Assembly: GCF_009727055.1 (NCBI RefSeq)
Contig: NC_052352.1
Span: 19,451,911-19,515,910, forward strand
DNA from: Benincasa hispida
Taxonomy: Eukaryota; Streptophyta; Magnoliopsida; Cucurbitales; Cucurbitaceae
Reading direction: 5' to 3'
Length of the DNA: 64,000 bases
The first letter of the stretch is position 1; each line of letters opens with the position of its first letter. The notes beneath the pieces were generated by a model that made no database searches, was not told the origin of the DNA, and was given only the letters and a program-made list of their open reading frames with translations. A program made the position numbers and the translations under genes. Below are positions 10,886 through 22,640 of this stretch, piece after piece.

Positions 10886-12186
10886 CTTATCAATAATATC
10901 TCCTGCCAAATCCGCATCCTTAGCGATCCTTTCGGCTGCATTTTCGACAAATAATGCAGCCTTTTGGAGTTTGCTGCCTTCCGGGAGATGTTCCGCAATC
11001 TCTTCCGCCACCTTATCCACTCTCTCCGCTGCCGTCTCCACCATTTCTGCCACCTCCTCCACCACATCCACCACTTTATCAACTTTCTCTATACAAAATG
11101 CAATCATCATATTCCCATAACGTAAACCAACCCCATTACGAAATCGATAATTAACGATTAAAGAAAACATAAAAAAAAAAAACTAAAAAATCGACAAACA
11201 GATTTTCGTGGTTCATTAACATTGTGTTAACTACATCCACAGAATAGGAGAACAACAATATTATTAGAGAGAATTTCAGAACAATATGCACTTTAGGGTT
11301 AAAGAATATACAATTCACTCTTTTAAACCTTAAGGTTATAATCGTAAATAATCATAAATAATTAAATATATCATCCAAGGCACTTTAGGGTTTAATTAGT
11401 CATTCGAAGTGTCATATAATAGACTCAAGGCATTCCGACAAATCCCAAATAACCTCTCTCTCAACTTAATATATAGATTAAAAAAATGTTCAAATTAGTT
11501 TAGATCTCCTTTGATAATCATTTGGTTTTTGAAAAGTAAGTATATTTCTCCTCAATTTCTTACCATAATATTTTTTTTATCTCTCTTAGGTAGAAGAATT
11601 GACTAGCAAATTTTCAAAAAAAATAAATAAATAAATAAAAACTACTTTTGTTTTTGTTTTCCAAAGACTAATTTTTGATAAAATTGATAGAAAATAGATA
11701 ATGAAGCAAACAACTAGCGAGTGTTCATAATCTTAATTTAAAAAAAATGAAGGAAACATTAGGATTTAGGATTAATGTTTATAATAATAATATTCCTTAC
11801 CTTTTAAGGTTAGAAAAGGACCCCAATAGCTCTTGGTCTGCCAAATGGATAGAACTGCAGACATTAGCACTCCAGCTACCCATAATGGCCTGCAAAATTA
11901 TCCAATTTCAAATAATAAAGCAAATAAAAAAGCTGATTGAATGAGAAATGAATTACCAAGGAGTGTCAGGGAGAGGAGGAAGAGGTGGAAGTCCATTGGC
12001 GTCGCCGCTGCTGTAAATGGCCATATCGATATTATGTCTACAAGAAGTTGAGTATTTGGGATTAGTGGTAGTTGGGAAAGGTAAGATGTGAGTTGTGTTA
12101 AGGTTGGATCCATGGCGGCGGCGGTGGGATTGGATATTGGTGGAACGAAGGAAGGTTGAAGAAGAAGAAATTGAAATAATCGACAT
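10886..12186 (-). CDS. Plastid-targeted membrane/coiled-coil protein, exons 1-3, 3'-incomplete (copy 2)
   Basis: Identical in reading to the copy at 4930-6230: exons 12186-11957, 11889-11801 and 11088-10886, 174 codons, GT-AG introns, Ser-rich transit peptide, PP(L)P linker, one membrane span and an acidic amphipathic helix. It also lacks a terminal exon. This copy is continuous with unique downstream sequence (the full CACTA element 0.7 kb upstream of the gene), so it is the more trustworthy of the two. If the duplication is artefactual there is only one gene. Confidence 0.75.
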
Positions 12187-13689
12187 TATTATTTCTAAAG
12201 GGAAATGTGGAGAAAATTGGATTATTATGATTGTAGAATTATGAGATCCTACAGAAAACAACAACGAGTTGGCGTACTCAACCCAAATATATGACTTTAC
12301 CATGTCAACGCACGTTACCTAGTACGTACCTGCCTGGTCCCTTTATTTATTTATATTTATTACTTCACATTTTTTTGGGAAAAAAAAAGGGAAAAAAGTG
12401 GAGAAAATGAATATTTATTTGATTTGAATTGTATTGTTTGCAGTTGGGCATGGCAGCTGTTATTAGTTGTCAATAATAGAAAAATCCTTTCCGTGAGAGA
12501 AAAATGAGTCCAATAGGATATTGATATTTTCATGTTTTCATGATTTTAAAATCGACACGAAGAATGAATTGATATAATATGAATAATAGATATGTTGACT
12601 TATTTGAAAATCATAAAATATTTATTTACTAATTTAAATTAATTTTATAATTTTATAATTTTTTTAAAAGTACGAAATCAACATATTATTGATATTTCCA
12701 TCTACATTTCTATAGAATTAAAATTATCGACATTTTAAGCCTTGATTAAAGTCATGTTTGTGAGTGCCTTTAAGAATAGAGATTTTAATAAAAGTGATTT
12801 ATGAAAAGTGATTTGATATATCATTATGATGTTTGGTTCTTCTCTTTTAAAAGTGATTTTCTACAATCACTACTACAGAAACTGGATTACTTGACGTTTT
12901 TCCAATGTCAAGTAAAGGGTATACTTGACATTTATAAAAGCGTTAACTATTCGAGTGTCAAGTATAGTGTGATAACTTGACTCCAAAAAAACATCAAGAC
13001 AAATGTTTCTTGATACAATTTTTGTGTCAAAAAAGATAATACACTTGACATTGGTGGTATGTCAAGTTTATTCGAGTGTCAAGTATAGTGTGATACTCTT
13101 TGACCTTTTTTATGTGACAAGTATATGTCTTTTTGTTTTCAAATTAAATGCCCCAATCGATATTCTCATTTTCTGCCTTGTATTCCAACAATACAATTAC
13201 ATCAAATAAATAAACATTATACATTTAAGATCTATCAACTCAATATATTCACTAAAAATACATATGTTCAACTATGAACACTCCTCACAAATTACAACAA
13301 TATTTTTCTTTCACATGTACATGCACAAAATAAAATCTCAACTGTTGTTTTTTTTATACAAAACTCAACTTTTAACAAACACAAAAGTAACAAATTGTTT
13401 AATAAATAACTTCTCAACAAAGTACATTATTTAATCTATATATTGAGCTTTGAAGTCTAAAAATCGAGAACTAAAGTTCAGGCAAGCCATATTTAAGCAA
13501 GTCAACCTGCAAAATAGAATAAAAGGTGATAACACCAAATTTCAAAATATATAAATAAGTGTTAAAATACAACAACGTAATCCAACCTACGAAAAGTTCA
13601 ATAATAATTGTTACAAAACGCAAATTCCAGCAACTATGTAACAATTCCAAAAGAGTTTCAAGGCCTTAATACCTATCAAAACGTCTAAT

Positions 13690-15574
13690 ATTATGGAGGC
13701 GGATAAGTAGAATATGCGGTGATTATACTAAGAATTTATGAGAAAAGTAAGCTTGCGTCGATCAGCATTGAAAATCTCGGCTAACCCAATATTATGCGTT
13801 ATTTTGCTTCCAAACGTCTATTTTTGTAGCTATCGCAGAAATCGATCGCATGCGATGAATCTCACCATCGCAGAGGTGTTCACATACATTCGATGCATGG
13901 ATGTTGCGGCCATTAACCGCATGCGTCCATCGAGGTTGCAACTACAGAGTAATAACCATAATAGAAGGATGAACGCAAGGGTGGTGGAATGCGATGACAC
14001 TTCGAAAATCAAGCATGAACGCATACCTTGAGAATATCAAAAGGTAATGTTGACATTTCACCTACCACGCCGTTAGTAGCAGAGATTCAGAGCAAGTCCA
14101 TTAATGTTGTCGGCGATCGAGCTCTATAAATAGAAGCCTTAGAGCCCAACTTCAAATTATCCAAGGTTTCTGCCATAGGGCAGATCCTTGTGATCACAGG
14201 CGAAAGCGTGAGAAGACATTCTTTGAGAGTTCTTCATTCCTCCAACTATTCTGAGTGACGATCGGAGCTTTGCTGGAGATAGATCTCAAAAGAGACTACT
14301 CCACCGCCCATCCATGGCACCACCGGCAGCCTTGACACACATCTGATGGAAGCAAGACATTGCCCATCTGGCCCTCCATTTCTCTTCTATCTCTGTATTG
14401 TATTACATTGTGGCTTAAGACATTAATAATTTTGTGATCAATGCATTTCTTTATCTCCTTCGATTCCATCTCTATTTACCTCTTCTTTATCATCCTTTAC
14501 TTTCATTGCAATGACTAAGTAATATTGCTAGAGTATCGCATACTTAATCTTGCGGCACAGACATATGAAGCATGTAGTAAACCACGAGAGGTGTGCGTTG
14601 CGCGAGTATCGTGAGAAAATCCTATTTGCTTACTGTGGGGCTATAGCAATGCTTGTCTATGAGCTAATCAATGGCCACTAACTGCCTGAGAGGGTAAGTA
14701 GTGGAACTCACTAAGCAAGGTAAGTAATATTCCTAGAGATAGGAATAATCTTATGTCAACCATGTTTTATGTGATTACCTTGTCTTATGAGCGCATCATT
14801 CATCATTTGGTCATACTTGAGAGAGTAGTCTAAAAACCAAATCTAGGCTTGAGAGAGTCAGATTGGATCGCATAATCAAGAATAGAGACTTAGAAATAAT
14901 TTTTGTTTGCTATTACATAGTGCATGCACCCTATAGATAGGATATGATAGTATGCGGTCACACCGCATGCGTCCAGAAGTAGGATACGATGGTATGCAGT
15001 CACTTTATTTATGTGTTAGATCGCGTGAGCAAGAATAGAGACTTAGACATAAGTCCTATCAACACTATCGCATATGCATCGCATGCATCTTAGTCAATTG
15101 TGTATAGCATAATCGCATAACTTGCGCTGGCTAGGGTTACCCTTGCAATCAAGTCTAATGTTACAGTGAAGTCATCCCCTCCACCATCTTATCTATTTGC
15201 CCATGCATCTTATTACGCGTTAACAGGTGCCGTGTCTCTAACTCTCATTGTCATACTTCCATTGCTTAATCTGTTTAGTTGGGAGTAGGAGTAGCGCATA
15301 GCCCTTAAACTTTATTATTCTTTTATTCTTCACCATGAACACATTACTTCATAACATTTAGCTACAAGTCCCTGAGTTCGACCTCGGATCACCCTGGGAA
15401 ACCTGCGATCTCGTTATACTTGGCGAGAGATAAGGAAAACTTGTGGCAAGAACGCATGGTCATTGCATAGATTCTTAGACGCATATTGCATATCCCTCAG
15501 TTCAACGCATGACCAGTGACGCATGGAGAACGAACAATGAACGCATATTTATTCACTCCATTTTCCACGCATCA
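13690..15574 (+). mobile_element. LTR remnant of the GCATGCG-rich retroelement family
   Basis: The segment aligns by eye with the solo LTRs at 16576-18278 and 47709-49628. It shares GATAAGTAGAATATG near the start, CTCTATAAATAGAAGCC (TATA) near 14124, long runs of GCGATCGCATGCG-type words, and the terminal ...CACGCATCA at 15574. Its left end is missing or altered. It sits inside the CACTA element, so it was captured or inserted there before the CACTA copy last moved, or landed in it afterwards. No internal retroelement genes are present. Confidence 0.65.
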
Positions 15575-15589
15575 ATCACTTACTCGGAA

Positions 15590-15860
15590 CTACACGATCA
15601 CTTACAAAACATTACACGATCGCTTACCAGTTTCTATACGATCACCTACCAAATGCTACATGATCGCTGAGTAACACTAGACGATCGTTAACAAACACCC
15701 TACGATCGCTTACTCGGAACTACACGATCGCTTACAAAACATTACACGATCGTTTATTAGTTTCTATATGACCGCCTGCCAAATGCTATACGATCGCCTA
15801 CCAAATGCTACACGATCGTTGAGCTCTGCTACACGATCACTTAGTAGAAGTAGACGATGA
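15590..15860. repeat. Phased GATC-palindrome minisatellite (21-22 bp period)
   Basis: Fourteen units follow TACACGATCGCTTAC-like consensus. CGATC (or a one-base variant) starts at 15595, 15617, 15639, 15661, 15682, 15703, 15725, 15747, 15769, 15791, 15813, 15834 and 15855, a spacing of 21 or 22 bp throughout. A higher-order repeat of about five to six units (roughly 121-130 bp) is visible from the spacer text (ACAAAACATT, CAGTTTCTA, CAAATGCTA recur in order). It lies between the LTR remnant and the CACTA 3' subterminal repeats. No ORF is supported. Confidence 0.85.
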
Positions 15861-15887
15861 GCGGCACATAATTGGAGGCCTATCAAA

Positions 15888-16300
15888 TATCCGAAATATT
15901 CCGTCAATTTTCGCTTTTTTAACCCTTTTACTTGGCACGAATCAAGTAAGAGCTTCTTATACTTGACAAATGAAATGTGTCAAGTAAGAACTTATATTAC
16001 TTGACATGAAAATCGTGTCAAGTAAAGGTTCACGTGAAAATATCCGAAATATTCTGTCAATCTCCGTTTTTTTAACCATTTTACTTGACATGAAAAAAAT
16101 GTCAGGTAAGACCTTATATTACTTGACACGAAAATCGTGTCAAGTAAAGGTTCACGTGAAAATATCCGAAATATTCCATCAATATCCGCTTTTTTTATAC
16201 TTTTACTTGACATTTTTTTGTCCAAAATCATATTACTTGATGTTTTTTTTTCCACACAAACATCAAGTAATTAAAAACTACAAGTGTCAAGTAATGTAGA
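15888..16300. repeat. CACTA 3' subterminal hairpin repeats
   Basis: Three tandem units each contain TATCCGAAATATT (15888, 16041, 16163), and between them are short hairpins of the form TTACTTGACA ... TGTCAAGTAA (for example 15999-16025 and 16119-16145). Because the repeats are palindromic, similar open frames appear on both strands; these are not genes. The probable role is transposase recognition. Confidence 0.75.
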
Positions 16301-16316
16301 TTTTGTAGTAGTGAAT

Positions 16317-16575
16317 AAAACCTAAAAGTGATTAATTTGAATGACTCAAGGGAATGTTTGAGATTAACTTTTAGAACAAGTGTTTTGATGTCAAAGTGAA
16401 CTTAACTCAATAGTAATTCACATGACTTTCCTTCTTAGAGGTAAAAAATTTGATCCTTAACCTATCTTTGTTGTTCTAAAAAAATAAATTTGATAACATT
16501 AAATTGATTCTAACCTTTCTCCATAAGAAGAACAATTCATTGATCAAGATAATAATAATCAAGATGATTCCTCCT
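16317..16575 (+). pseudogene. Flanking DNA and copia inter-domain coding scrap
   Basis: From 16317 to about 16510 I see no gene. From about 16515 to 16575 the reading EEQFIDQDNNNQDDSS appears: low-complexity acidic coding typical of the linker between integrase and reverse transcriptase in copia pol. It resumes after the solo LTR at 18279, so the same pol was split by that insertion. Confidence 0.5.
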
Positions 16576-18278
16576 TGATAGCGGGCAGAAATGCACGTTA
16601 TTACAGTGCAAAGTTATAAAACAATGCAGGATTGCGATGGTAAAAATATACAATATTACATCCAAAAGCATTAAGTTCACAACATTACGATCGCATGCGT
16701 CCATCGCATTAAAACAACTAACTTATGTATTTTATGCAAGAAAATGCGTTGACGCAAGGCGGAAATGCGATCCAAAGAAATTAACGTCCGAACACATTAA
16801 GAGATTGCTACCGCAAGGCTATGCGATCATTTGCGCTCGCAAAAATTTGCTCAAGAAGGTGGCCACATAGAGCTGACGCATCAAGGTGGGCGCATCTGGG
16901 TGAAAGCTTAATAAATCATGATGGGACAGAAAGCTGATGACAGTCGATTTCGAATTAAGTTGAAAAGTCGTTAACGACATACTGTAGCAAGTACACTCAA
17001 CTTTTCGGTGACAAATATTCAGCCCATCAAACAGAGAATTAATGACATCCCATCAGTGCAATCATTCGAGAGAAAAATTTCTCACCCTGAAGCTCTATAA
17101 ATACTAAAGGCCACCTTCGTTTAAGGAGTTGGATAGTTCGCTCAGTTTACAGAATTCACAATATAGATAGAAGTTAGCCTTGTTCATAATTTTTCTTTTA
17201 CTTAGAAGGTGGAAGCGAGTGAAGGGAGATTACACTCAGAGATCGTTCCGGTGAACTCGGAAGAGTTCCAGGGAGCGTCGAAATCAGAGAGAGGGCCAAC
17301 TCTTGCGGAAGCAAGAACATCTTTTGGGCAGAATAGAGATAACACAGTGTAACAGCCTTAGGAAGCAAGATATTGCTACCAGGCTCTCTACCCTTATTTT
17401 CTATTGTCATTTTGTACTCTGAACCTATTTATAAAAATGGAAATTGCATCTTTATATTTGTCCACTCTCTTTACAATACGCATGAGTAGCTAAATTTGTC
17501 GAATGGGTTGAGAAGCACTTAGCTAACATAACCTGAGATCTTCATTCTATGCAATTATCTTATATTATGTATGTGTCATTCGTCCATTAGAGATACTTGG
17601 GAGGGTAGTCTAAGGATAGAATCTAGGCTTGGAAATGTTAGATTAGAATCTAGGCTCGCGAGAGTCAGATTAGAACCGCATAGTCAAGAGATGGAAGCTT
17701 AGGAATAAGCTCTGTTTGCTATTAACGCATCTCATGCACCCTAGAGAAAGGATAGGATTGTATGTGGTCACCTTGTCCTTGTGTACATCTTTCATCATCA
17801 CATAAGCAAGAAGTAGAAACTTAGGAATAAGCTCAATAGACACTATCGCATTCATCGCATGCGTCCTAAAATTAGGAGCCATCGCATTTGCATTGGAAAA
17901 TGAATTGTTGTCGGATGAGTGTAGCATGATCGTATAGCTTGAACGGATTCTTAGGAAACACTAGTTAAAGACCTTTTCAACCCGTTCCTCCGCATACTCG
18001 TTGTATCTATCGCATAATTACTCTTTTCTCAAATCCGCCGCATACACTTTTTATACCCTAAACAAAAAACCAACCAACACCTTGATTTATTTGTTACCGC
18101 AAAGTAGTCGAAATTTACCATCGCATACTATTTTCCTTATTCTCTATGCTCGACTCTGGGTTTACCAAAAAACCCAGTAGGATTTATACTTGGGTCTTTC
18201 TGAGAAAACTTGCTTGCACAACGCATATTCCACCATCGCATTCTACACCATTATTTCATCGCATAAAAGAACGCATCA
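16576..18278 (+). mobile_element. Solo LTR, GCATGCG-rich family (1,703 bp)
   Basis: It starts TGATAGCGGGCAGAAATGCA and ends AACGCATCA. The 5-bp flanks are CTCCT (16571-16575) and CTCAT (18279-18283), a 4-of-5 match consistent with an old target duplication. A TATA box (CTCTATAAATACTAAAGG) lies near 17093. It interrupts a copia pol reading that resumes on the right. It carries no genes; superfamily unknown, though TG...CA ends and a 5-bp duplication point to an LTR retrotransposon. Confidence 0.7.
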
Positions 18279-19945
18279 CTCATCTACTCTAGAACCATAT
18301 TCCCCTCAATTAAGTTCTTATCAACTTGGAAGGGATAGAAAAAGAAGGGTTATTAGACCACCAGTCAGATTGGATGAAATTGATTTTGTTGTTGTTGCTT
18401 TAAACTGTTACAGAGATAATCTGCCACCCGAACCCAATACCTATAGAAAAGCCTTGAATTCTGAACATAAAGAATAATGGTTAGACGCTATGAATACTGA
18501 AATGCAATCTCTTATTAAGAACTCAAACTGGACGTTGGTAAGACAAACCTAAAAATAAGAAATCATTGATTGTAGGTGGATTTTTAAGGTTAAACCCAAC
18601 ATAAATGTTCTCCAAAAACCTCGCTAGAAGGCAAGGTTAGTTGTCAAAGGTTTCATACAAGATGAATGGATTGATTTTAGTGAAGTTTTCTCTCCAGTGG
18701 TAAGACACATATCCATTCGTGTCTTATTGTCCTTGGTTGTTCCATTTGGTTTAAAACTTGAGCAAATGTATGTAACAACTACTTTCTTGTATGGAACTTT
18801 GGATGAGAACATATATATGAAGCAACCCCGGGTTTTGAGCAAGTTGGAAAGGAAAATATGGTTTTTCACCTATAAAAAACCATCTATGGCTTAAAACAAT
18901 CATCGAGATAGTGGAACAAGTGTTTTGACACTTTCATTACTTTAAAGGGTTTTATTAAAAACTCTTTTGACTCGTGTTTATAAAAAAGAAAAAAACTGTT
19001 GGTCCAAACACTTTTGTCTTGTTGATGTCATATGTTGATGATATTTTCATTGCATCTAATAATTCTACTGAAATTTTGAAGATAAAAAACAGCTAAATGA
19101 GAAATTTGAAATGAAGGACCTCAGAACTGCTAAGAAAATATTGAGAATGGAATTAACCAGAAATAAGTTGGAACATTTTTTGTTTATCACTCAAGTTGAT
19201 TATTTGAACAAAGTTGTCAAGGGGTTCAATATGGACGTTAGTAAACCTATCAAAATTCCACTTGCACAACATTTCAAATTATCCTTTAATCAATCTCCAA
19301 ATACTGAGCAAGACAAAGAAGATAAGTGAATCGTTCCATATGCCTATATGGTTGGTAGCCTCATGTATGGGATGACTTATAGCAGACCTAATCTAGCTTA
19401 CTCAATGAGTATTATAAGCAGATTTATGAGCAACCCTGGAAAAGTTCATTGGGAAGCTTGAAAATGGCTCTTAAGATATGTTAAAGGTTCAAAATGGATT
19501 GTTATACACCAAGGACACTGATAGTATTGATGTCATTATTGGTTTTGTTGATTCTGATTTTGCTGCTGACATGAATAAGAGACGATCATTGACAAGGTAT
19601 ATGTTTTCATGTTGTATGACAATATGGTTAGCTGAAGATCAATACTTCAAAGGTTGTAGCTTTATCCTCTACTGAAGTCAAGTATATGGCTTTGGTTGAT
19701 ATTGTGAAAGAATCTGTATGGCTTAAAGTTTTAATCTCTGAGATGTCCCTCCTGCCATACTCAGTTAAGTTACATTGCGACAACCAAAGTGCATTAACTA
19801 TCTCCAAAAATCTCACTTTTTATTATAAAACCAAATACATTGATGTTAGGTTCCATGATGTTAGAGAGGTTGTACAAAATGGCTAGATAAATTTGTTAAA
19901 GGTGCATACTTCTTACAGTCTAGCATATATGTTGACAAATCTTGT
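18279..19945 (+). pseudogene. copia pol remnant: RT and RNase H
   Basis: Plus-strand frames give, in order, RVIRPPVRLDEIDF and LDAMNTEMQSL (start of RVT_2), KARLVVKGF, DFSEVFSPVVRH, SYVDDIFIAS with an intact YVDD at 19031-19042, FEMKDLRTAKKILRMEL, then RNase H pieces: GFVDSDFAADMNKRRSLT, the STEVKYMAL motif near 19674, and CDNQSALTISKN. Stops and frameshifts occur about every 200-300 bp. It is continuous with the linker scrap at 16515-16575 and runs into a polypurine tract and 3' LTR at 20088. This is a dead element. Confidence 0.85.
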
Positions 19946-20087
19946 TTCTAATGATTGATTTTACTATCTGTGTGGCTTATTAAAGCTCAAAGATTGTTGA
20001 AGTTTATTCCATAATTATGAAATTATGTCTAAAGATCATTAGAGTTCAAATTTGTTGCAGCTGAGTTGTTCCATTAAGAGGGTGATT

Positions 20088-20514
20088 TGTTAATTTTATG
20101 ACTCACTCCTCATTGGGCTTCTTAACCTTTTGGGCCTTTGATTAAAATGGGCTTTCTTCAGGCACGTGTGTTTGTTATTCCCAGATAGATTCTTGGTCAT
20201 TTCATTATTCATGACCAACGGTCATTAGTGGAATTTGCGTGAAGTCTTGGGAGCTGATAGATATTTCTCTCATCTTCTTCATTTTGTGACTTTTTTGTAT
20301 TCGTAAAAGTTCAATACTCAACATTAATGAAATTCTCGAATTCAAAGTGGATATAGACTCAATGTCAAACCACTATAATCATTGTGTCTTCTTCTTCCTC
20401 TCGAATACTCTTTGATTGCACTACTCTGTTTTGCGTTTATGGCCTGCTTATTGCTCTTCAACTGTTTTTTCTCTCTCCTTTCCAAATCTACTATCGTTTA
20501 AATATTACCAAACA
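20088..20514 (+). mobile_element. copia 3' LTR (approx. 427 bp)
   Basis: A purine tract (TTAAGAGGGTGA, about 20074-20085) precedes TGTTAATTTTATG, a normal PPT/LTR junction. The LTR would end ACCAAACA at 20514. It belongs to the pol remnant at 18279-19945. The right boundary is approximate because the 5' LTR is absent. Confidence 0.6.
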
Positions 20515-21333
20515 AAATAGTCACATCCCTGGAAATGTTTTGTGATTTTATTTTAATTAAAATAATATTCTTATTTGTTTATTTTAAAAAATAAAAAATA
20601 GAAAGTTTTGATGCGACAAGTATAATTTTCCTTTATCTTATATATATATAATTATGGAGTCTTTTTAAATATAAAAAAATATTTAAAAATATTTACACTT
20701 TATAACAAAAAGTTTCAAAAGTACAACGCATTTTTAGAACTTTTACTATAAATTATTAATATTTTTTGAGATTTTTCTATTTATAAGAATTTTTCTATAA
20801 CTTTCCTTATTTTAATTCAATTTGATATATTTATAAAAGAAAGCCAATATTTTAGTGAATTCTCTCCCTTCGTTTTTGGTTCGGGTGGGCCGAGGCAACT
20901 TGATTGGGCCTTGGCTAACGTGTTTGTAGCTCAAAAAATGAAGGTCAATCGCATCTATAGCTATTTAAGTGAGCTTCCTTTAAAAAATATCTAAACCATT
21001 TTTATATAGAAAATTTTGAAGGAAAATTACAAAAAAATGCCTACCTTATTTTTAGGAAAGGAGAGTTGAGATTCTTTTTTAACCATACCAGACATGTAGT
21101 TATTTACAGATATACCATCACAAAAAAAAAAAAAACAAAAATAGATTTTTTTTTGGAGGATTTGAATAATATATATTTTTCATAACATAAATCCAAGAGG
21201 TGTGTATTTTATATATCCTATTTTGGTCCTTAAATTTTAAATTTTATTCTCTTTTGGTGGTTAAAGTATTAAAACATCTGTTGTACCATTAATGTTCTGT
21301 TTTAGATTGTGTGACACAAGGCTCCTGTATCCA
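20515..21333. other. AT-rich DNA, no gene seen
   Basis: Only A/T runs, a (TA)n stretch near 20639-20652, and unassigned repeats are seen. No ORF has family motifs. Confidence 0.6.
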
Positions 21334-21905
21334 AGAGGTGTGTATTTCTGCAGCAACCCAGCTTTTAAGAAGAAAATTGGTGATTTTTTGTGTGGGTTAT
21401 TGGGCTCTATGGGCAGATCGGAACCATGTTAATCAAGGCGTCCCGATTGGTGTTGTGCAGTTGGGAGCAGATTGGATGATGGAATTAAGGCGGTTGGTGG
21501 TGAGTAGATGGAGGCCATCAAATTGATTGAAGATCAAACTGAACGTAGGCACTTCGCAGGACGCTTCTGCCAGCGTGGGTTAGGGGTTTTGTCGTACGAA
21601 ATTTTGGGGGTGAGGTGTTGGTGGCTGGGGCCAAATTTGTGGAAAGTACGTGGGATGTTGTGGCTGCTGAAGCAATATTCCTTCAATTTGGGATTCAGAT
21701 CGTCGGTGAAGTGGGGCATCAAAATATGTTTGGGTTAAATCCGATGCACAAATATTGGTTAAGCCCATTCATGAAAATTCTACGTTACATTCTCAAATTG
21801 GAGCTTTTCTAGAAGAGATTATAGAGTGGATGAGTTGCATTCAAATGTTGGATTTTAATTTCATTCCTCCATCTTGTAATGAGGTAGCTTAAGGCTTGCT
21901 GGGTG
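21334..21905 (+). pseudogene. LINE (non-LTR) RNase H-domain fragment
   Basis: Three overlapping frames show the C-terminal end of a plant L1-type ORF2. GYWALWADRNHVNQG (about 21390) resembles the linker after the zf-RVT domain (WxIWxxRN). AAEAIFLQFGIQIVGEVGHQ (about 21662) is the RVT_3 RNase H helix (AEAxAxxxGLxxA). FIPPSCNEVA (about 21860) is the terminal F(I/V)PRxxNxxAH motif. Frames shift at least twice and stops occur. No reverse transcriptase or poly-A tail was found, so it is a short relic. Confidence 0.65.
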
Positions 21906-22153
21906 GACTATTTTCAATGTTGAGGATGGACCTAGACCGAGTTAAGATTTGAGAATCAGATGATGGAACGAACACATGCAAAGCAGAAGCGAAAAAGGAT
22001 CCAAAGTACTCTAATCATGTAAATTTCAAAAGAATAAGCATGCAAGTTAAATTAACAAAAGGGATAAAGAGTACAACCTTTGTAGTCTAAATTCTTCTCT
22101 TGATCGACTCCAATCTCCTCACGAACGATTCATAGACTACCACGAGAGTCTTC

Positions 22154-22640
22154 TGATAATTTGTAGAAATACAAATTATTATAGTCTTTTACTTAGAATA
22201 ATGAGGATAGATAAGAAGAATATGTGCCAATTTTGTTAAGAATTCATGCTACATATTAAAGTTGCGCTGAAGTATCTCATAAACACATGTTGTGCCAAAG
22301 TATCTATTTTGCAGACTGATCGCAGGACTTCGTCGCATGTGTAGAACCTCTACCCGATGAACAAACAATTGGTCACATGTCTTGGGATCTTTGAACTGGT
22401 ACCAGCGGATCTTCTAGCAAGTATTCAGAATATTGACCATGATAGCAGTGCTGATATTCTCACTTACCATGTCAAACGATAGCGACTTATCAGAATGGGA
22501 ACCCCACCAATAATCAACGAACAACTCTAGAAATAGAGCCTTGACGCTGTGAAAAAAAAAGGGACTTTTAGACTGAGAGACAGAGACTTTCACGAGAGAA
22601 AATAATACCTCCATTCTGTTAGTCATGACTTTTCGTTTGA
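22154..22640 (+). mobile_element. Partial LTR of the GCATGCG-rich family
   Basis: The start TGATAATTTGTAGAAATAC and the following TAAGAAGAATATG, GTTAAGAATTCATG match the first 150 bp of the solo LTR at 47709. The rest is diverged but keeps GATCGCAGGACTTCGTCGCATG-like words. The right end could not be defined, and no TATA copy is evident. Confidence 0.5.

Larger units (their letters stand above)
7291..13245. repeat. Tandem duplication, copy 2 (5,955 bp)
   Basis: This is the direct repeat of 1335-7289 at offset 5,956. Only about 80 bp differ (7381-7460 against 1425-1504, ending in poly-T). In that island copy 2 reads as protease with WYFYSGSSRH and copy 1 with FDSGSSRH. Copy 2 runs on into the intact CACTA element, so copy 2 is the better candidate for the true locus. 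Confidence 0.9.
12868..16313. mobile_element. Non-autonomous CACTA (DTC) transposon, 3,446 bp, complete
   Basis: The 5' end reads CACTACTACAGAAACTGGAT and the 3' end, reverse-complemented, reads CACTACTACAAAATCTACAT; over 28 bp the inverted termini match at 24 positions. The element is flanked by a 3-bp target duplication AAT (12865-12867 and 16314-16316), as expected for CACTA elements. Subterminal zones (12887-13120 and 15940-16300) are packed with ACTTGACA / TGTCAAGT motifs in both orientations, the usual transposase-binding arrangement. No transposase ORF is present. The interior holds about 440 bp of unassigned DNA (13246-13690), an LTR remnant (13690-15574) and a GATC array (15590-15860). 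It inserted about 680 bp upstream of the plastid-gene ATG. Confidence 0.9.

Noticed and set aside
15590..15860. CRISPR-like array (regular short repeats with spacers)
   Set aside because: Unit length 21-22 bp, spacers themselves repeat, no cas genes, eukaryotic transposon context.
15992..16299. Overlapping ORFs of 87 and 97 codons on both strands
   Set aside because: They are the two readings of palindromic CACTA subterminal repeats; no conserved protein features.
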